Origin: Acridotheres tristis
Taxonomy: Eukaryota > Chordata > Aves > Passeriformes > Sturnidae
Direction: 5' to 3'
DNA length: 64,000 nucleotides
NCBI GenBank assembly: GCA_037013685.1
Contig: CM072887.1
Coordinates: 46,055,154 to 46,119,153, forward strand
The notes under the pieces were generated by a model, which had not been told where the DNA came from, searched no databases, and saw nothing but the letters and a program-made list of their open reading frames with translations. The stretch's first letter is position 1. Each line of letters opens with the position of its first letter. The position numbers and the translations under genes were made by a program. This document shows positions 28,489 through 40,400 of this stretch, piece by piece.

Positions 28489-29134
28489 AGCAGCCCGGTG
28501 CTCTGTGCCACCCTCGCAGCACAGCACACTCCTCCTCTGAATTTGCTGTTGCACAGGGATGTGTGCAGTTCTCTGCTCTGTGCACACACCTATGACTACA
28601 GAAATACACATCTGAGCAGAGAGAAACACCCACACTCTGGAAGGCTGCAGGGGTTGTGTAAATTTTCTGGCTGCTGTTTGTTTACCTTGCAGCACAATCA
28701 CTGGAACTGCAGAGCATGAAGAGCTATGGGGTGTGGGCTTGTGCCTGGCTGCAGGCTTAGCCTATTGATAAAACAAGTGAACTCTGCTATTTTTTGTACT
28801 TGAACTTTATTTAGACTGTGTTTTAATCTTAAATACTCTTAAAAGGCTCTCTAATACAAATATGGATGAAATCACAAAACCGCCCCTTGAAGTCACCTCA
28901 ACCGCCTCTTCTCATCATAGAAGCAAAACGGAAAATTAGGTAGATCTGGCTTAAAGACAAAATACCAATCTGTATATGCTACATAAACCCAGCTGCCCCA
29001 CCAAAGAACCCCCATTTTATGACCTTTGAGACAGCTAACCAGATGGAGGGCAACAAACTATACCATTTACTTCTTAGGGTTATTTTTTTTAATATGTGTT
29101 TGCTTTGGCATTATTTTAAATAACTAGAAGAATG

Positions 29135-29158
29135 TACTATACAGTAATGCAACCCCCC
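29135..29158 (+). repeat. 24-bp direct repeat, left
   Basis: The unit TACTATACAGTAATG followed by CAACCCCCC recurs at 29415-29438 with one mismatch (C to T). The two units bracket copy A of the duplicated segment, about 280 bases apart. Confidence 0.85.
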
Positions 29159-29412
29159 TTCTTTATATAAATGAATGAAAAATGAATGAAAAAATACTAG
29201 CTAGGATGCAAGTAACGTGCAAGTAATGTCCAGTAAAAAAATTTATGCGCTGCCAAGGTAAAATCACAACTGATGGGAGATACAGGACTGGGATGTTACT
29301 GTAGGAAAGCTGCTTCTAAAATGGGGGGGGGAAAGGTGCTATTGGTTCTTTTCTCCCTTTTGAGAAAGTTGCCAGTTCCAAGGTTTTCTCCCAACCATGT
29401 CTGCACACAAAC
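29157..29412 (+). repeat. Diverged direct repeat, copy A
   Basis: It aligns with 33402-33660 over its full length. Shared blocks include CTTCTTTATATAA, GCAAGTAATGTCCAGTAA, CTGCCAAGGTAAAATCACAA, AAAGGACTGGGA-type sequence, a G run before AAAGGTGCTAT, and GAGAAAGTTGCCAG. Relative to copy B it carries extra short tandem duplications: TGCAAGTAACG/TGCAAGTAATG at 29207-29228, and an ATGAATGAAA doubling at 29171-29190. It is flanked by a 24-bp direct repeat. I do not recognise the family; it could be an old interspersed repeat or a local duplication. Confidence 0.8.
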
Positions 29413-29414
29413 AT

Positions 29415-29438
29415 TACTATACAGTAATGTAACCCCCC
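29415..29438 (+). repeat. 24-bp direct repeat, right
   Basis: This is the second unit, TACTATACAGTAATG followed by TAACCCCCC. It abuts the palindrome that starts at 29438. Confidence 0.85.
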
Positions 29439-29460
29439 ATTACTGCAGGCTGCAGTAATG
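29438..29460. repeat. 10-bp perfect palindrome (hairpin)
   Basis: CATTACTGCA and TGCAGTAATG are perfect inverted arms around a GGC loop. The CAGTAATG core also occurs in both 24-bp direct repeats, so the motif appears three times in about 320 bases. Confidence 0.85.
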
Positions 29461-29739
29461 CAGCCTACTCATACCTTGAATTAAGACTAAACTGGTATGC
29501 AGATAAGAATGAAGAAAATGAAATTCTTTTGGGTTACCAGCTGATGAGTGTTTACTGTTACTTTCCACACTCTCACTTTTTTTTTTACTAAGAAATGGAC
29601 ATTACTCACTGCAGCAATCCAAACCATAGGGAAAAATGAGTTTTATAACTTGTGGCTCCAAAAACCCTGAATTGCCATATTTAGACAAAATGATCCTAAA
29701 GGCATTCTCCACCTCAGAAGAAAATTTCAGAACGATGTG

Positions 29740-29985
29740 CTCTCCAGTGTCCTGCTGTTTTGGGGGGTGCCACGCAGAGGCTGCTCCTCAGTGTCGCTCC
29801 TGGATGAAGCCACAGGGAGGCCGTGCCCCTGGGGGGCCCTTGAGGAGAGGTGAGCCAGGCTGGAGGCAGCACAGGGTGGCTGCAGGCCAGCAGAACCGTG
29901 GGCTTGCTGGGCTCACGCCCGTGGTGGAAGAACGCCGAGCTGCGCCGCTCCCACGGCTGTGCGAACACGATGGCTGTCACAGATA
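29740..29985. promoter_or_regulatory. GC-rich, CpG-containing intronic patch
   Basis: Inside the last UST intron this stretch is markedly GC-rich, with about 13 CpGs in 245 bases. It has runs such as GGGGGG and CCTGGGGGGCCC and a CpG cluster at 29925-29975. It may be an intragenic regulatory element, an alternative promoter, or simply a local GC-rich segment. No coding assignment is supportable, although frames stay open on both strands because of the composition. Confidence 0.35.
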
Positions 29986-32900
29986 CAGCAAACTCATTTC
30001 CTGCAACTGTGCAGGGAGGCCCCGTGTCTCAATCATATGCAGCTGAGTTACAGCACATACCTACTTCTCCAGAGTTTTAAATGGAAATAAATGTATGTCA
30101 CTGTGGTTAGATGTGACGTACGAAGGGGCGAGGGTCTCTGTTTGATCTGCCTCTCATTACTGTGGTGCCAACCAGGGCTCTGATGGCTACGCTGAAAATT
30201 ATCTCCCCTGGAATGCTCAACTGCAGCTTAACAAAAAATTTTCTGGCACAATTGATTTGCTTTCCAAACCTGAAATTTTTAGCCTGGTTCTTAAAGGGTA
30301 TCTGGAAAAGGACAGTTCAAGGAGAATGGATGAGACACTGATGTGCTGGGCTCACACATCTTTCCAATGGCCACAGGGCTACTGCCGCTCAGGGGTCTCA
30401 GTGCAGGGCAGGTTCCTGGATCCGAGCCAGAGGAGGGATGGTGTGCTGCAGCCACACTCCATGATGGAGCACCTTGCTTAGGCTCATGTTTGTTAATGGA
30501 AAGCAGGGATGGTGGAGAAAATCTAACAGAGACACCGATCAAGCAGAAATATATTAGAAATCAAAACTGATGGAAAAGTGAAGTAGCAATTTGCCCCACA
30601 GTATCTGCCAACTTTATCTGAAATACCATGAATTACCACCAGTTTGCTCTCCTCTCACTTATTCACACCAACAAAATATGGTCTAAGATCTAATGACATA
30701 TAAAGATTAGACCCTCACGTGCATACTGGAGACAGTTATGCTAGGCTCACAGCACTGCTTGCTTTGTTTTAGCACTTCTGTCCTGAATTATTGTGGTGCT
30801 TTGCTGACATGGAACAACTACTAACTCCAGGGGATTAGGAGAACTCTCACATGCTGGCACACAGCCATTTCCTATCTCCTAAAGGTCAGGCATGGATCTC
30901 TCTGAAAAGGGCAGCTCTCCAGAGATCACGAAAACTCCCAGAACTTCAGAAATCTGCAATACTAGGAAAAGGAACATCCTATTATTTATCAAACAGGGAT
31001 CTTGGGAGCAAGTACACCAGCCTGTAATTAGCCTGGACACTGTAAAATGATGGCTGTCAGTGACAGAGATGGAACTAAGCGAGATAGCAATATTCCTTCT
31101 TCTTTCTTACCACTACAATGAATAAAGAAACTGGAGGAAAGAATAGTCGCCCTGTTAATCTTATATAATTTCATTATTTGTATTAACAAATGCAAGAAGC
31201 TCTGATAACGATAAGGCGGCACAGAAAAATGGAGGGATGCCAAAACAGAGGTTAACCAGGAAGCGTTCAAAGAGATAATCTGAACGACAGGTAATCAAAC
31301 AACTAATGTTCAAGGATGTAAACACCAAGGAGGCATGACATAAAATCACAGCAAGGAAGAAAGATGAAGAAAGAAGAAAATAAAAGTTAGCCATAAGTGA
31401 TAAATGTAAGGAGTACTTTGGGCTGATAAGGCCATAAATAACAAACATCTTCCTACACTATGCAAGTGACATGTATTTGGAAAATATTGCAGAGGTCAGA
31501 ACTGCACTGGTCTGGCTGTCAACTGGACAGTGCAATAGTGATATGGATTGAACAGTGCTCTTACATACTGTTTGAGCTGTTAAAGGCATTACATCGTTAT
31601 TATGAAACACTTGCCATACAACACACTCAGCAATGCAAATATATAATTTTCTCCAACTACCACTCTCTGAAGTCTCTTCTCCAACCAGTAAGTATTATAA
31701 TGAAATCTCCAAACTCTCCTCCTGGAAATGTCACCAAATGCCTTTGCTCTTACCAGTTCAGGGATGTGGATTCAACAACATGGATTTCCAGCTGCATGGG
31801 ACATTTAAGCCAACCTTCCTGTACCACATACTGCCTCTTATGCCATCCTCAGCCTGGAAATGTGCTGTATCTCACATAAGATCAGATTACAAATCTCAGC
31901 AGGATCGTCTAAGAGGCTCCTTTATTTGGTGCATTTTAATGTTGCATTCCCAGTTCAGGTAGGTTAACACAGAAGGAAAAGAAAAGTTGAAAAATAACCC
32001 ACACTGGTAGAATGAACAGGCATATTCTTATGAGAATGTGGTCAGGTACTTTTATAGCCATTAAGCAACTTTTAAGTTGAACTAGACAGAGTTGGAAGTG
32101 CCAAAACCAAAGTCATCTGCAGAGGAAATGCCAGGATTGTCTAGTTTGAGTTGCTGAAACAACTGCTATGGTTGCCGCTCATACGTTGCAATTTCTAATG
32201 TATCTTTTATAGCTGTTTAAGAGCTATTGAATGAATCCAGTCAAATCTGGATCTGACAAAACCACAATTTAAAAATAGGTTCTTACAGATGGCTTGTGAA
32301 CAGTGCTGCATAGTAGGTTATGCAGATACTAACATTATCACTTTTTCGAAGACAGAAGAGAGAGTTGCAGTGACTGAGACAAATTTCAGCAGCGCTTACG
32401 AGCAGGAAAAGCTTCACCGCAGCTATGTAATGCAGAAAATCTGCAGAGATACAGGCCAGGACTTGAGAAACTAGAGCAGGAATCTTGCCTTTGTGCTTCA
32501 AGTCATGGTAGGCTGCTATCTGTGATTTTTGTCCCCGTAAGGAACAAGGAAAGGATGAAGAGGTGTGCTGTGCAAGTGAAGATGTCTGAAAGGGATGGAG
32601 AGAGGTGGAGGTATCTTTATTTCCATATATAGTACTGGTAACTGAAACACTGGCATACAGTATCCAGTTTTGTAACCACATCCTAAATCAGAAAGAGTAT
32701 GAAAACAACCTCAGAATGAACACTGGGGTTGAAAGGGACACTTTGGAGAAAGATGATAAATTCATTATGGTCAGCTTACCAAAAAAACACGATTGAGAGG
32801 TGACTTGTTTACAGCATCTGCATATTTTCATGGTGAGAAAACTATGGGTACTGCAGGATTGGAAGCAAGAACCAGACGAATGAGGACTGGGAGTATGGCA

Positions 32901-33401
32901 CTGCTTTCTTGAAGTGGTGAAGGTGATTAATCGTTAGTACAAAGCAAGCACAGTTGATTTGCTAACACTTGATAATTTTGCATCAATGATGGATGACTTA
33001 ATGAACTCCAGATACTGGTTTCTATGCACAAGAGAGACTGTATGGCCTGTGGCACACAGGAAGCCAAGCTCAATGATCCAGTGATGCATTTAAGCCTTTC
33101 ACAGATACAAGCTTTGAACCCTTGCTTGTGTCAGCTTCCAGGTCAGAAGCATCACATGCAAAAGCCTTTTTGTCACTGCATTCAGATAACTCAGTGTGAA
33201 TGTCATTTTTGGAAGATGTCCACTTCTTGACTGTTCAAAACTAGTGGTCACCACCCTGTAGTATCAGGTCTTGCAGGAATGGGAAATAATCCTGTATTTT
33301 TTAAAAACATATTGAGAACATGGTCTTAAAAATTGTTAATTCTAAATGCAGCCTCTTAGACTTAACCCTAAGTCTTCCAAGAGCATACATATGACTGCTT
33401 A

Positions 33402-33660
33402 CTTCTTTATATAACTACTGAAATGAAAAATTAATGCCAAAATACTAGGATGCAAGTAATGTCCAGTAATAAAACTTATGCACTGCCAAGGTAAAATCAC
33501 AACTGATAGGAGATAAAGGACTGGGAAGATGCACGTTACGGTATGAAATTACTGTATGCTATTAAAATGGGGGGGAAAAAAGGTGCTATAGGTTGTTTTC
33601 TTCCTTGTGAGAAAGTTGCCAGGTCCAAGAAGATTTTCTCCCAACTATATCTGGACATAG
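33402..33660 (+). repeat. Diverged direct repeat, copy B
   Basis: This is the partner of 29157-29412, same orientation, 4.2 kb away and inside the same intron. It has single copies of the short units that are doubled in copy A. It lacks the flanking 24-bp direct repeat. No coding capacity. Confidence 0.8.
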
Positions 33661-36600
33661 ACAACTGAAAGATCCAAAATGGCTTTACTTCTTATTATTT
33701 CAAGTTACAGGCAGTCAAGAGAAAATTGTCTCTTTTGACCTTAGGTTTTTTTGTGTATAATGAGTGACTGAAGGCAGCCAGGGGCTGAAGCACTGCTGAA
33801 GAAGGAAGAATGCTACCAGAGTAGAAACAACACACTGTTCCTTTCAAGTTCACCCTATCCTGGCCCACAGCCCAACTTCCTTGGCCAGCTGCCAGGAGAT
33901 CAGGACAAAGGCTTCCTCCTCTGGCCAAAACTGAGGAAAAAGGTCTGTTGTTTAACACAAGCAGACTTGTTTCAGCAAGAGGAAAAAAAAAAGAAAGAAG
34001 GGGAATTATATTAACTAGAAGCCTTGGGAGAGGAGAGTAATCTCAGTGTGGCTAATGCAATTCTCACCTCTTTTCCTGGAGAGGTAACATCTTGATTTTC
34101 TACTGTTCAGGCCAGAAGGCAAAGTATAATGTTCCAACAGGGCTGAGCCCTAAGGCTGCCAGGGTCTTCATGTCCCCTGAGGTCATAATGAACCAGAAAC
34201 AAGAATGCATCTTTCCTCCTTCCAGGAAGCTCCAGGCAACCCACTCTGCCCTCCATGCCTGCACTCTGAGGCTCATGTGAAAGGCAAATGTCCTCACTCA
34301 CAAAAAGACACTATGCATCTAGCAGAGCTCCAAGAATCTGACAGATAGGTAAGCTAAACATTTAATTATCTCAGGACTTCACAGTGACCAAAGTTCCTGC
34401 TGGATTTCCACAAATGAATTAAACCCAAGTCAAGGTTCATGCCTGGGCTCTTCACTGCCTCTGTTACAGAGCTTGCAGCCATGTCTGCAATGAGGAACCT
34501 AGGATACTTGAGATTTGCTGCAATTTGAGAGTTTGCGTCTCTCCTGGAAATCATGGAGGCAGATGCTGTTGCAGAAGTTACAGAGATACACTGGCTCTTC
34601 ATGCCAACCTTAGCACTTCTTTAGGAGCACAGCCACAGGCGAGGGATGGGGGCTTGGAAAAGGCAGAAGAAATTCCCTAGGTCTGGTGTGTTCTATTTGA
34701 TCGCAAGCACCAAAGCGCTCCCTCAGAGGCAGTATCACAGGAGGCAGTATCTCAGTAACCTGTGGCAGGAGACTTCCCCTGGCAATTCTTTATATGCATG
34801 AGCACTTTTGGAAGCAGGCCTCAATTCAAAGATCAGTATGATTTTAATCTATTTGGATTAATATAAATGAATACAGAACATTTTTAGGTGCTTAGAAGCT
34901 GTTCAAACACCATCAAGGTTTACACATGCATGTATTTGCTCTGTATTCCAGGCAATATATTTTCTTCCAGAAGGACTGTGAAAATAGCATTTCTGACATA
35001 CTTACGAGACTAAGATCTTTGAAGATAAAAGGCACTCCGTGCTTATATACCAGCCAGTGGCAAAGACAGCTGCCTCTGTAGTAATTCTCACCGGTCTTCA
35101 GTGACCGACAAGATCAGCTCCAGCACACCTTTACCATTGTTGCTTGTACATCAACACCGAGAACAATCCATTGAGGAAACAGGGCTTACTCAATGATCTT
35201 TTTTTAATTCAACTCCCATTTAACATTATGTATAGACAGGGAAGAAATACATGTGTACATTGTTCTACCATCTATCATCTTGCTTGCAGGAAGTATATTC
35301 TCAGTAGCTTTAACTCTATTGCTTGTTAAAGGACTTAGCTAAACACTCTGAAAGAACACATGAATCGGAATGAGAGACTTATGGGCTATGAAAAGCCATT
35401 GCTCCTGCACTTAATCCTGTAAATTGTCTTAGGTCTGCAGTATTTCAACCAGTAGTTTCATGCCAGTGTTAAAGAGACTGGCTAGTATCAAAGTTTCCAG
35501 GATAGCCTGCACATTAGTTTAATGACAATACTAGACCTGACATAATGACTACTGTGCTTCAAAGTTATACTGCACAAACCTTTCCCTTGTGATTAACAAA
35601 ACAGGAGATAAAATGATCTGCTGTCTTCTTCCATTTCAGTATTTATGGATACTCGTAAATGCTAACACCTCTGAATAAGAATAAAACGAGACAGAAACCA
35701 AGAAGGATGTGACAGCAATTAGGAAAAGCTCTACAAGACAAATCAATTTAGGGAGGGAACGAGGTTACTAAAAAGAACACTATGCATAGGCTTTAGTTGA
35801 ATAATACTGCCGTTTTCTACAATGCAATCTTCAGGAGTGGTGGAATAAAGACATTCAAAATTACTCAAGATGTGCAATGTCAAAAGTTGTATCAAGATAA
35901 ATAGAGAAACCTTTGAAGCAGGTTGGCCATAGTCAGCAGCCAAGGGTTCATGTGACCATTTGCTCTCTCCTGCTGCTCCCACAGTGGGAGGATGGAGAGA
36001 ACAGGAAAAACAAAAGTAAGAAAACTCATATGTAGAGATAAGAACAGTTTAATCTGGAGGAGGCAGGGAGGGAGTGATACAAATGACAACCCTTCCCCAT
36101 TCCCCAGTCAGTGCCTAAGCAATGGCCATCCTAGTAGTCGAAGATCCCACTCCTTCCTTCGCCTCTACTTTTATTGATTACTAAACATGTTCTTCTATGG
36201 TACGAACCATCTCTTTGATCAGTCGGGGTCAGTTGTCCTGGCTGTGTCCTCTCCCAACCTCTTGCCCATCCCCAGCCTACTGACCAAAGGGCAAAGTGAC
36301 AAGAAAAGAAGGCATTAATGCTGTGTGAGTTCTATAAGTAGATTTTAACTTATCTGAAAACATAACACAGAAAATACCATTAAAAACCGAAAGTCAACAT
36401 TTCAGTGCCTAATTTCAACACCTGTTCCTCTAAACAACAAATCTGAGCCTGAATCTACAAAATCCTATTCAATTTGCTAAGCTTACTAGAAGAATTTTTT
36501 TTCAATACAAAATATTTTAATGAAGTTCTGTGGAAAACATGATGAAAAAGTTATCTGAGAGGACAGTACACAGCAAGGTTTCCATAGCAAGAAAAACAAT

Positions 36601-36812
36601 GAAAAAATAAACAATCAAGCCAACTTTAGAAAGGCCTGTCCAAAAAAATAGAATATTCACCTCTGGGAGGCTCAGTGTACATTTGTGTTGAAGAGATATT
36701 GACCAGGTTGATGTGTGTATGCACTTACACATAACAACAGGGCTCTGAGGCACATGTTTTCACCCAGGCTCGGTGCTCAGTGGGTGACCAGTGTACACAA
36801 TCAGATTTTGTC

Positions 36813-37482
36813 TTAGAATCATATAATAATTAAGTTCACCGAGTTCAACCTTTGACTGAGCACACCATGTCAACTAAGTCATAGCAATAAGTGCCACATT
36901 CAGTCTTTCCTTGAACACTTCTAGGGATGGTGACTCTAACACTTCCCTGGAAAGTTTCTTCCAATGCTCAAACGACCTTTCAGTGAAGAAAATTTTCCTG
37001 ATGTCCAACCTGAATGGTCCTTGGCACAACTTAAGGCTATTTCCTCTTGTCCTGTTGCTGATTCCCTGGCAGGAGAGACCAACCTGCCTACAACCTTCTT
37101 CCAGGCAGTTGTAGAGTGGTAAGATATCCCCTGATCCTTCTTTTCTCCAGTTTAAACAAGCCCAGCTCCTTCAGCTGCTCCTCATACAACTGACCCTCTA
37201 AAGCTTTCACCAGCACTGTTGTTCTCCTCTGGACACCCTCCAGCACTTCAATGTCTTTCTTGCAATGAGGAGCCCAGAGCTGGTCATAGCACTCGAGGTG
37301 TGGCCTCACCAGTACCAAGTACAGGGGGACAGTCACTGCCCTGGTCCTGCTGGCCACACTGTGTCTGATACAGGCCAGGATGCCATTGGCTTTCTTGCCC
37401 ATCTGGGCACACACACTGGCTCATGTTAAGCTGGTTGTTGACAGCACTGTCAGGTCCTTCTCCGCTGGCCCACTTTCCAGCC
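36813..37482 (-). mobile_element. CR1 LINE fragment, 5'-truncated
   Basis: On the minus strand this reads as the 3' part of a chicken-repeat-1 (CR1) retrotransposon. A short frame at 37414-37088 gives [40 protein letters not shown] and [20 protein letters not shown], which is the conserved C-terminal region of the CR1 reverse transcriptase ORF. The 3' non-coding part follows, down to an eroded AGAATCATATAAT-type terminus near 36813. The copy is 5'-truncated near 37482, as is usual for CR1. The coding frame breaks after [11 protein letters not shown], so it is inactive. It lies in the last UST intron, same orientation as the gene. Confidence 0.93.
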
Positions 37483-40400
37483 AAAAAAGTCTGTTGAGGA
37501 GGACGCCCTTTGCAACTGAGTGTGCAGCTTTGGAAGGGACACACATGGAGCTATGGAAGGAGGAAGGGGACACCGGGCCTAACCAGTCAAAATAGCAGAA
37601 TCAACCCTGGCAGTCAATGGGGTGACAGATGCCACAGCTAGACTGCCTTCACATCCAATCTAAATCCCAGAACCCAATTCAATGCCTTGATGTGGCCAAG
37701 TTCGCCAGTAAACCCATAGCTGCTGGGAGTAGGAAATTGTGACTCTGAGCTCTTTAAAAACACATTCCTCACAGGCTACTCTAGTATGTCCAGTGACTGT
37801 GGTCATCAGCTTTTAAATAAACAACGTAACCTGGGCACATCACGTTCAGCTGAAACTTCATCCATCTGCTTGCCACAGTGGCTGACAGCATTTCTGGCAC
37901 GTTCCCAGAGCATTTAATTTTATTAAGTACATTTACTGAAGAAATGAAAACCCTTAAACTGAGCAAATATAGAGTCCTCATAAACATAACTAGCTTTTCT
38001 CGTTTTGTTTGGGTAACAGTGGGAAATGAAAAACTGCAAGGCTAAAGGAAGTGAAGGAACTATTTATGTAGCATGGGAAAAATTAAACTGAGATTCAACA
38101 CTTTAAAGCGGCTGACATCTGTTTACCAAAATACTTTTGTTGTATCTTTTGCTTTTTGTCTTTTCCTGCTAAGACTCAGAAATGGAGATGCAGTACCAGA
38201 AACGACCTTTGATTTTAGCAGCAATCTGGGCAAGTTCTGCCACTATTTCAAAATCAAAATATTGGTCTGGCAATGACAATTGCTAATAAAATATACTAAT
38301 GTATCATGTGCCATTTCTTCACTAAATTACTCACACATGTGCATACAGCATGAAAAGATGTGCAGGACTAGGAGTTTTTCCCTTTTTGCACAAGAGATAC
38401 AAAGTGGCTATGTGCTTAACTTTTTATTACTTTTGAACGAGTGGGATGCATACCAAGATGTGGTCTGAAAGGGTAACTGAAGCAGTCTGTGAACTGAGCA
38501 GATGAATTAAGCAGGAACTCAAACCATTGATTTCTACAAGTAGCTTTCAAAAACATGCACCAAGGAAAACCATTTTCAATGATTCAAAGAGGAACCTTTG
38601 GCTAAGTGATAAGTCTGCCCTTAAAATAGGCTAAAAAAGGTGTACTGCAAATGCACAAAGTACTGGGACCTGCCAGGGACCCAATACCATATTCTACCAG
38701 GAGCAGCCAGCAGTGCCAAGTAAATTTAATATACAGACAGATATGCTTTGCAGTTTCACTGGTCTTCTGTTAGTAAAAGCTCAAGATGAACTGGGCTGAC
38801 ATCTTTGGTAAACTGTTCGCTAAAGTGTAAGACAACAGACTGAGTTTTCTTGCGGTCAACAATTTGCACTGGCATGTCTGCACCAAATCAGCAAAGTTTG
38901 TACAAAATGCAATTTCTTCTTGTTATTTTCAACTAATAAGAACTAAAAATGGCTGACTATAAGAAGGGCTTACTCTGTATGTATGCCCTTGATAATAATA
39001 TGTTTCTTTCAAGGGCTTAGACTAAGAGCTCTCATCTCACCCTTTTCACTATGCTCACTGGAAAGAAAAATTTGCCATTTGCATACAAAACAATCTTAAC
39101 ACAAGAAATCTGTTTCATCGTGCTTAAAAAGAATACACACCCTCCATGCTTAGCATCTCACCTGGTCATTACAGAAAATCAATGAATTGGCTTTGCACAC
39201 AACATCATGAGCTAGACTAAGTACTGAAATTCTGGAGAGAATATGAACTCTTTGAAGTGCTATTTGGTATCCAGGATTCCCAGCTGATGTCCTGACTCTA
39301 ATAGCTTTTAATTGCCATCACAGACACTCAAAATTTACCACTGAGTTTACCACTCACTGAATTAAATTAAGAATGGAAATAGATAGGATAAGAATCTAGA
39401 GTGGAAAAAAACATCACACCTGAAATAGCTACAAATCCTGAAATAATAAACCTAAGGAAGATGTGGAAAGCATGTGATATTTCTGTGGTGAAACTGGACA
39501 AACACTAATCCCTATGAACCAGGATTCAGTGCAGAAAAACAGATTGAGGACTTCTCAAATACTGAAATATAAGCTGTAGATAGTGAGTAGCCAGAGACAT
39601 ATCTAATTCAAAAATGTGCTGATCCAAAAATCTTGGAGAGGATACGGAGGAAGCAACTGGTGAAACTACCTGACTGCCAGGTTGGTTCAACCATCGTGCC
39701 TCACCCCAGTTGGTCCTGCCATGCTTCACCCTCTTCAAGATCCTTCATAGTTTTACTGTCCAAAATCCTTCCCCAGGCTTCCCATCTTCTGCAATTCATT
39801 CACTCTCTAGCAGTTGCTTTGGTCACCATGCAGGGCTTTCTTCAGAGTTTACTAGAATAGATCTCCCTCTTCATTCACCTCCTTTGCTCTTGGTAAGAGA
39901 GTCCCGGGCTTCTGCTGTGTTTCTGTGCCCCACAGGGAACTAAGGTCATTGTTCCTGGAATCACAGCAGAAAAATATAGTGGGGTGCTAAAAAAACCCCA
40001 AGTGAAGCCCACAAAAAACCCCCCAAGCAGTTCCACCAAAATTTATATCAAATAGCACTCGATGAACAGATCTGTCTATTGAATAGGCAAGGAAAGCACT
40101 AAGAAGGATGCCAAACTTTGTTTTTATATGCATACTTCATCCTTGCTCCTACAAATACTACTGCATGCCAACTCCTAGCCAGCATCCCTATCTACCCTAC
40201 TGTGTACCAGTACATAGCATGAGTCAGGATTATTCCTGCTGATGAACCCCAGACAGCCACTCAGGACACCAAACAACCCCCAGAGAGAGAAAGAGTCATT
40301 TACCTCTCTTCACTGATCATGCAGAGAGTTCGGTTTCCCCAGTACATAAATTAAGCAGTGACATTAAATAATGTCAATACCCAGTGAAGTAAGGCAGGTT

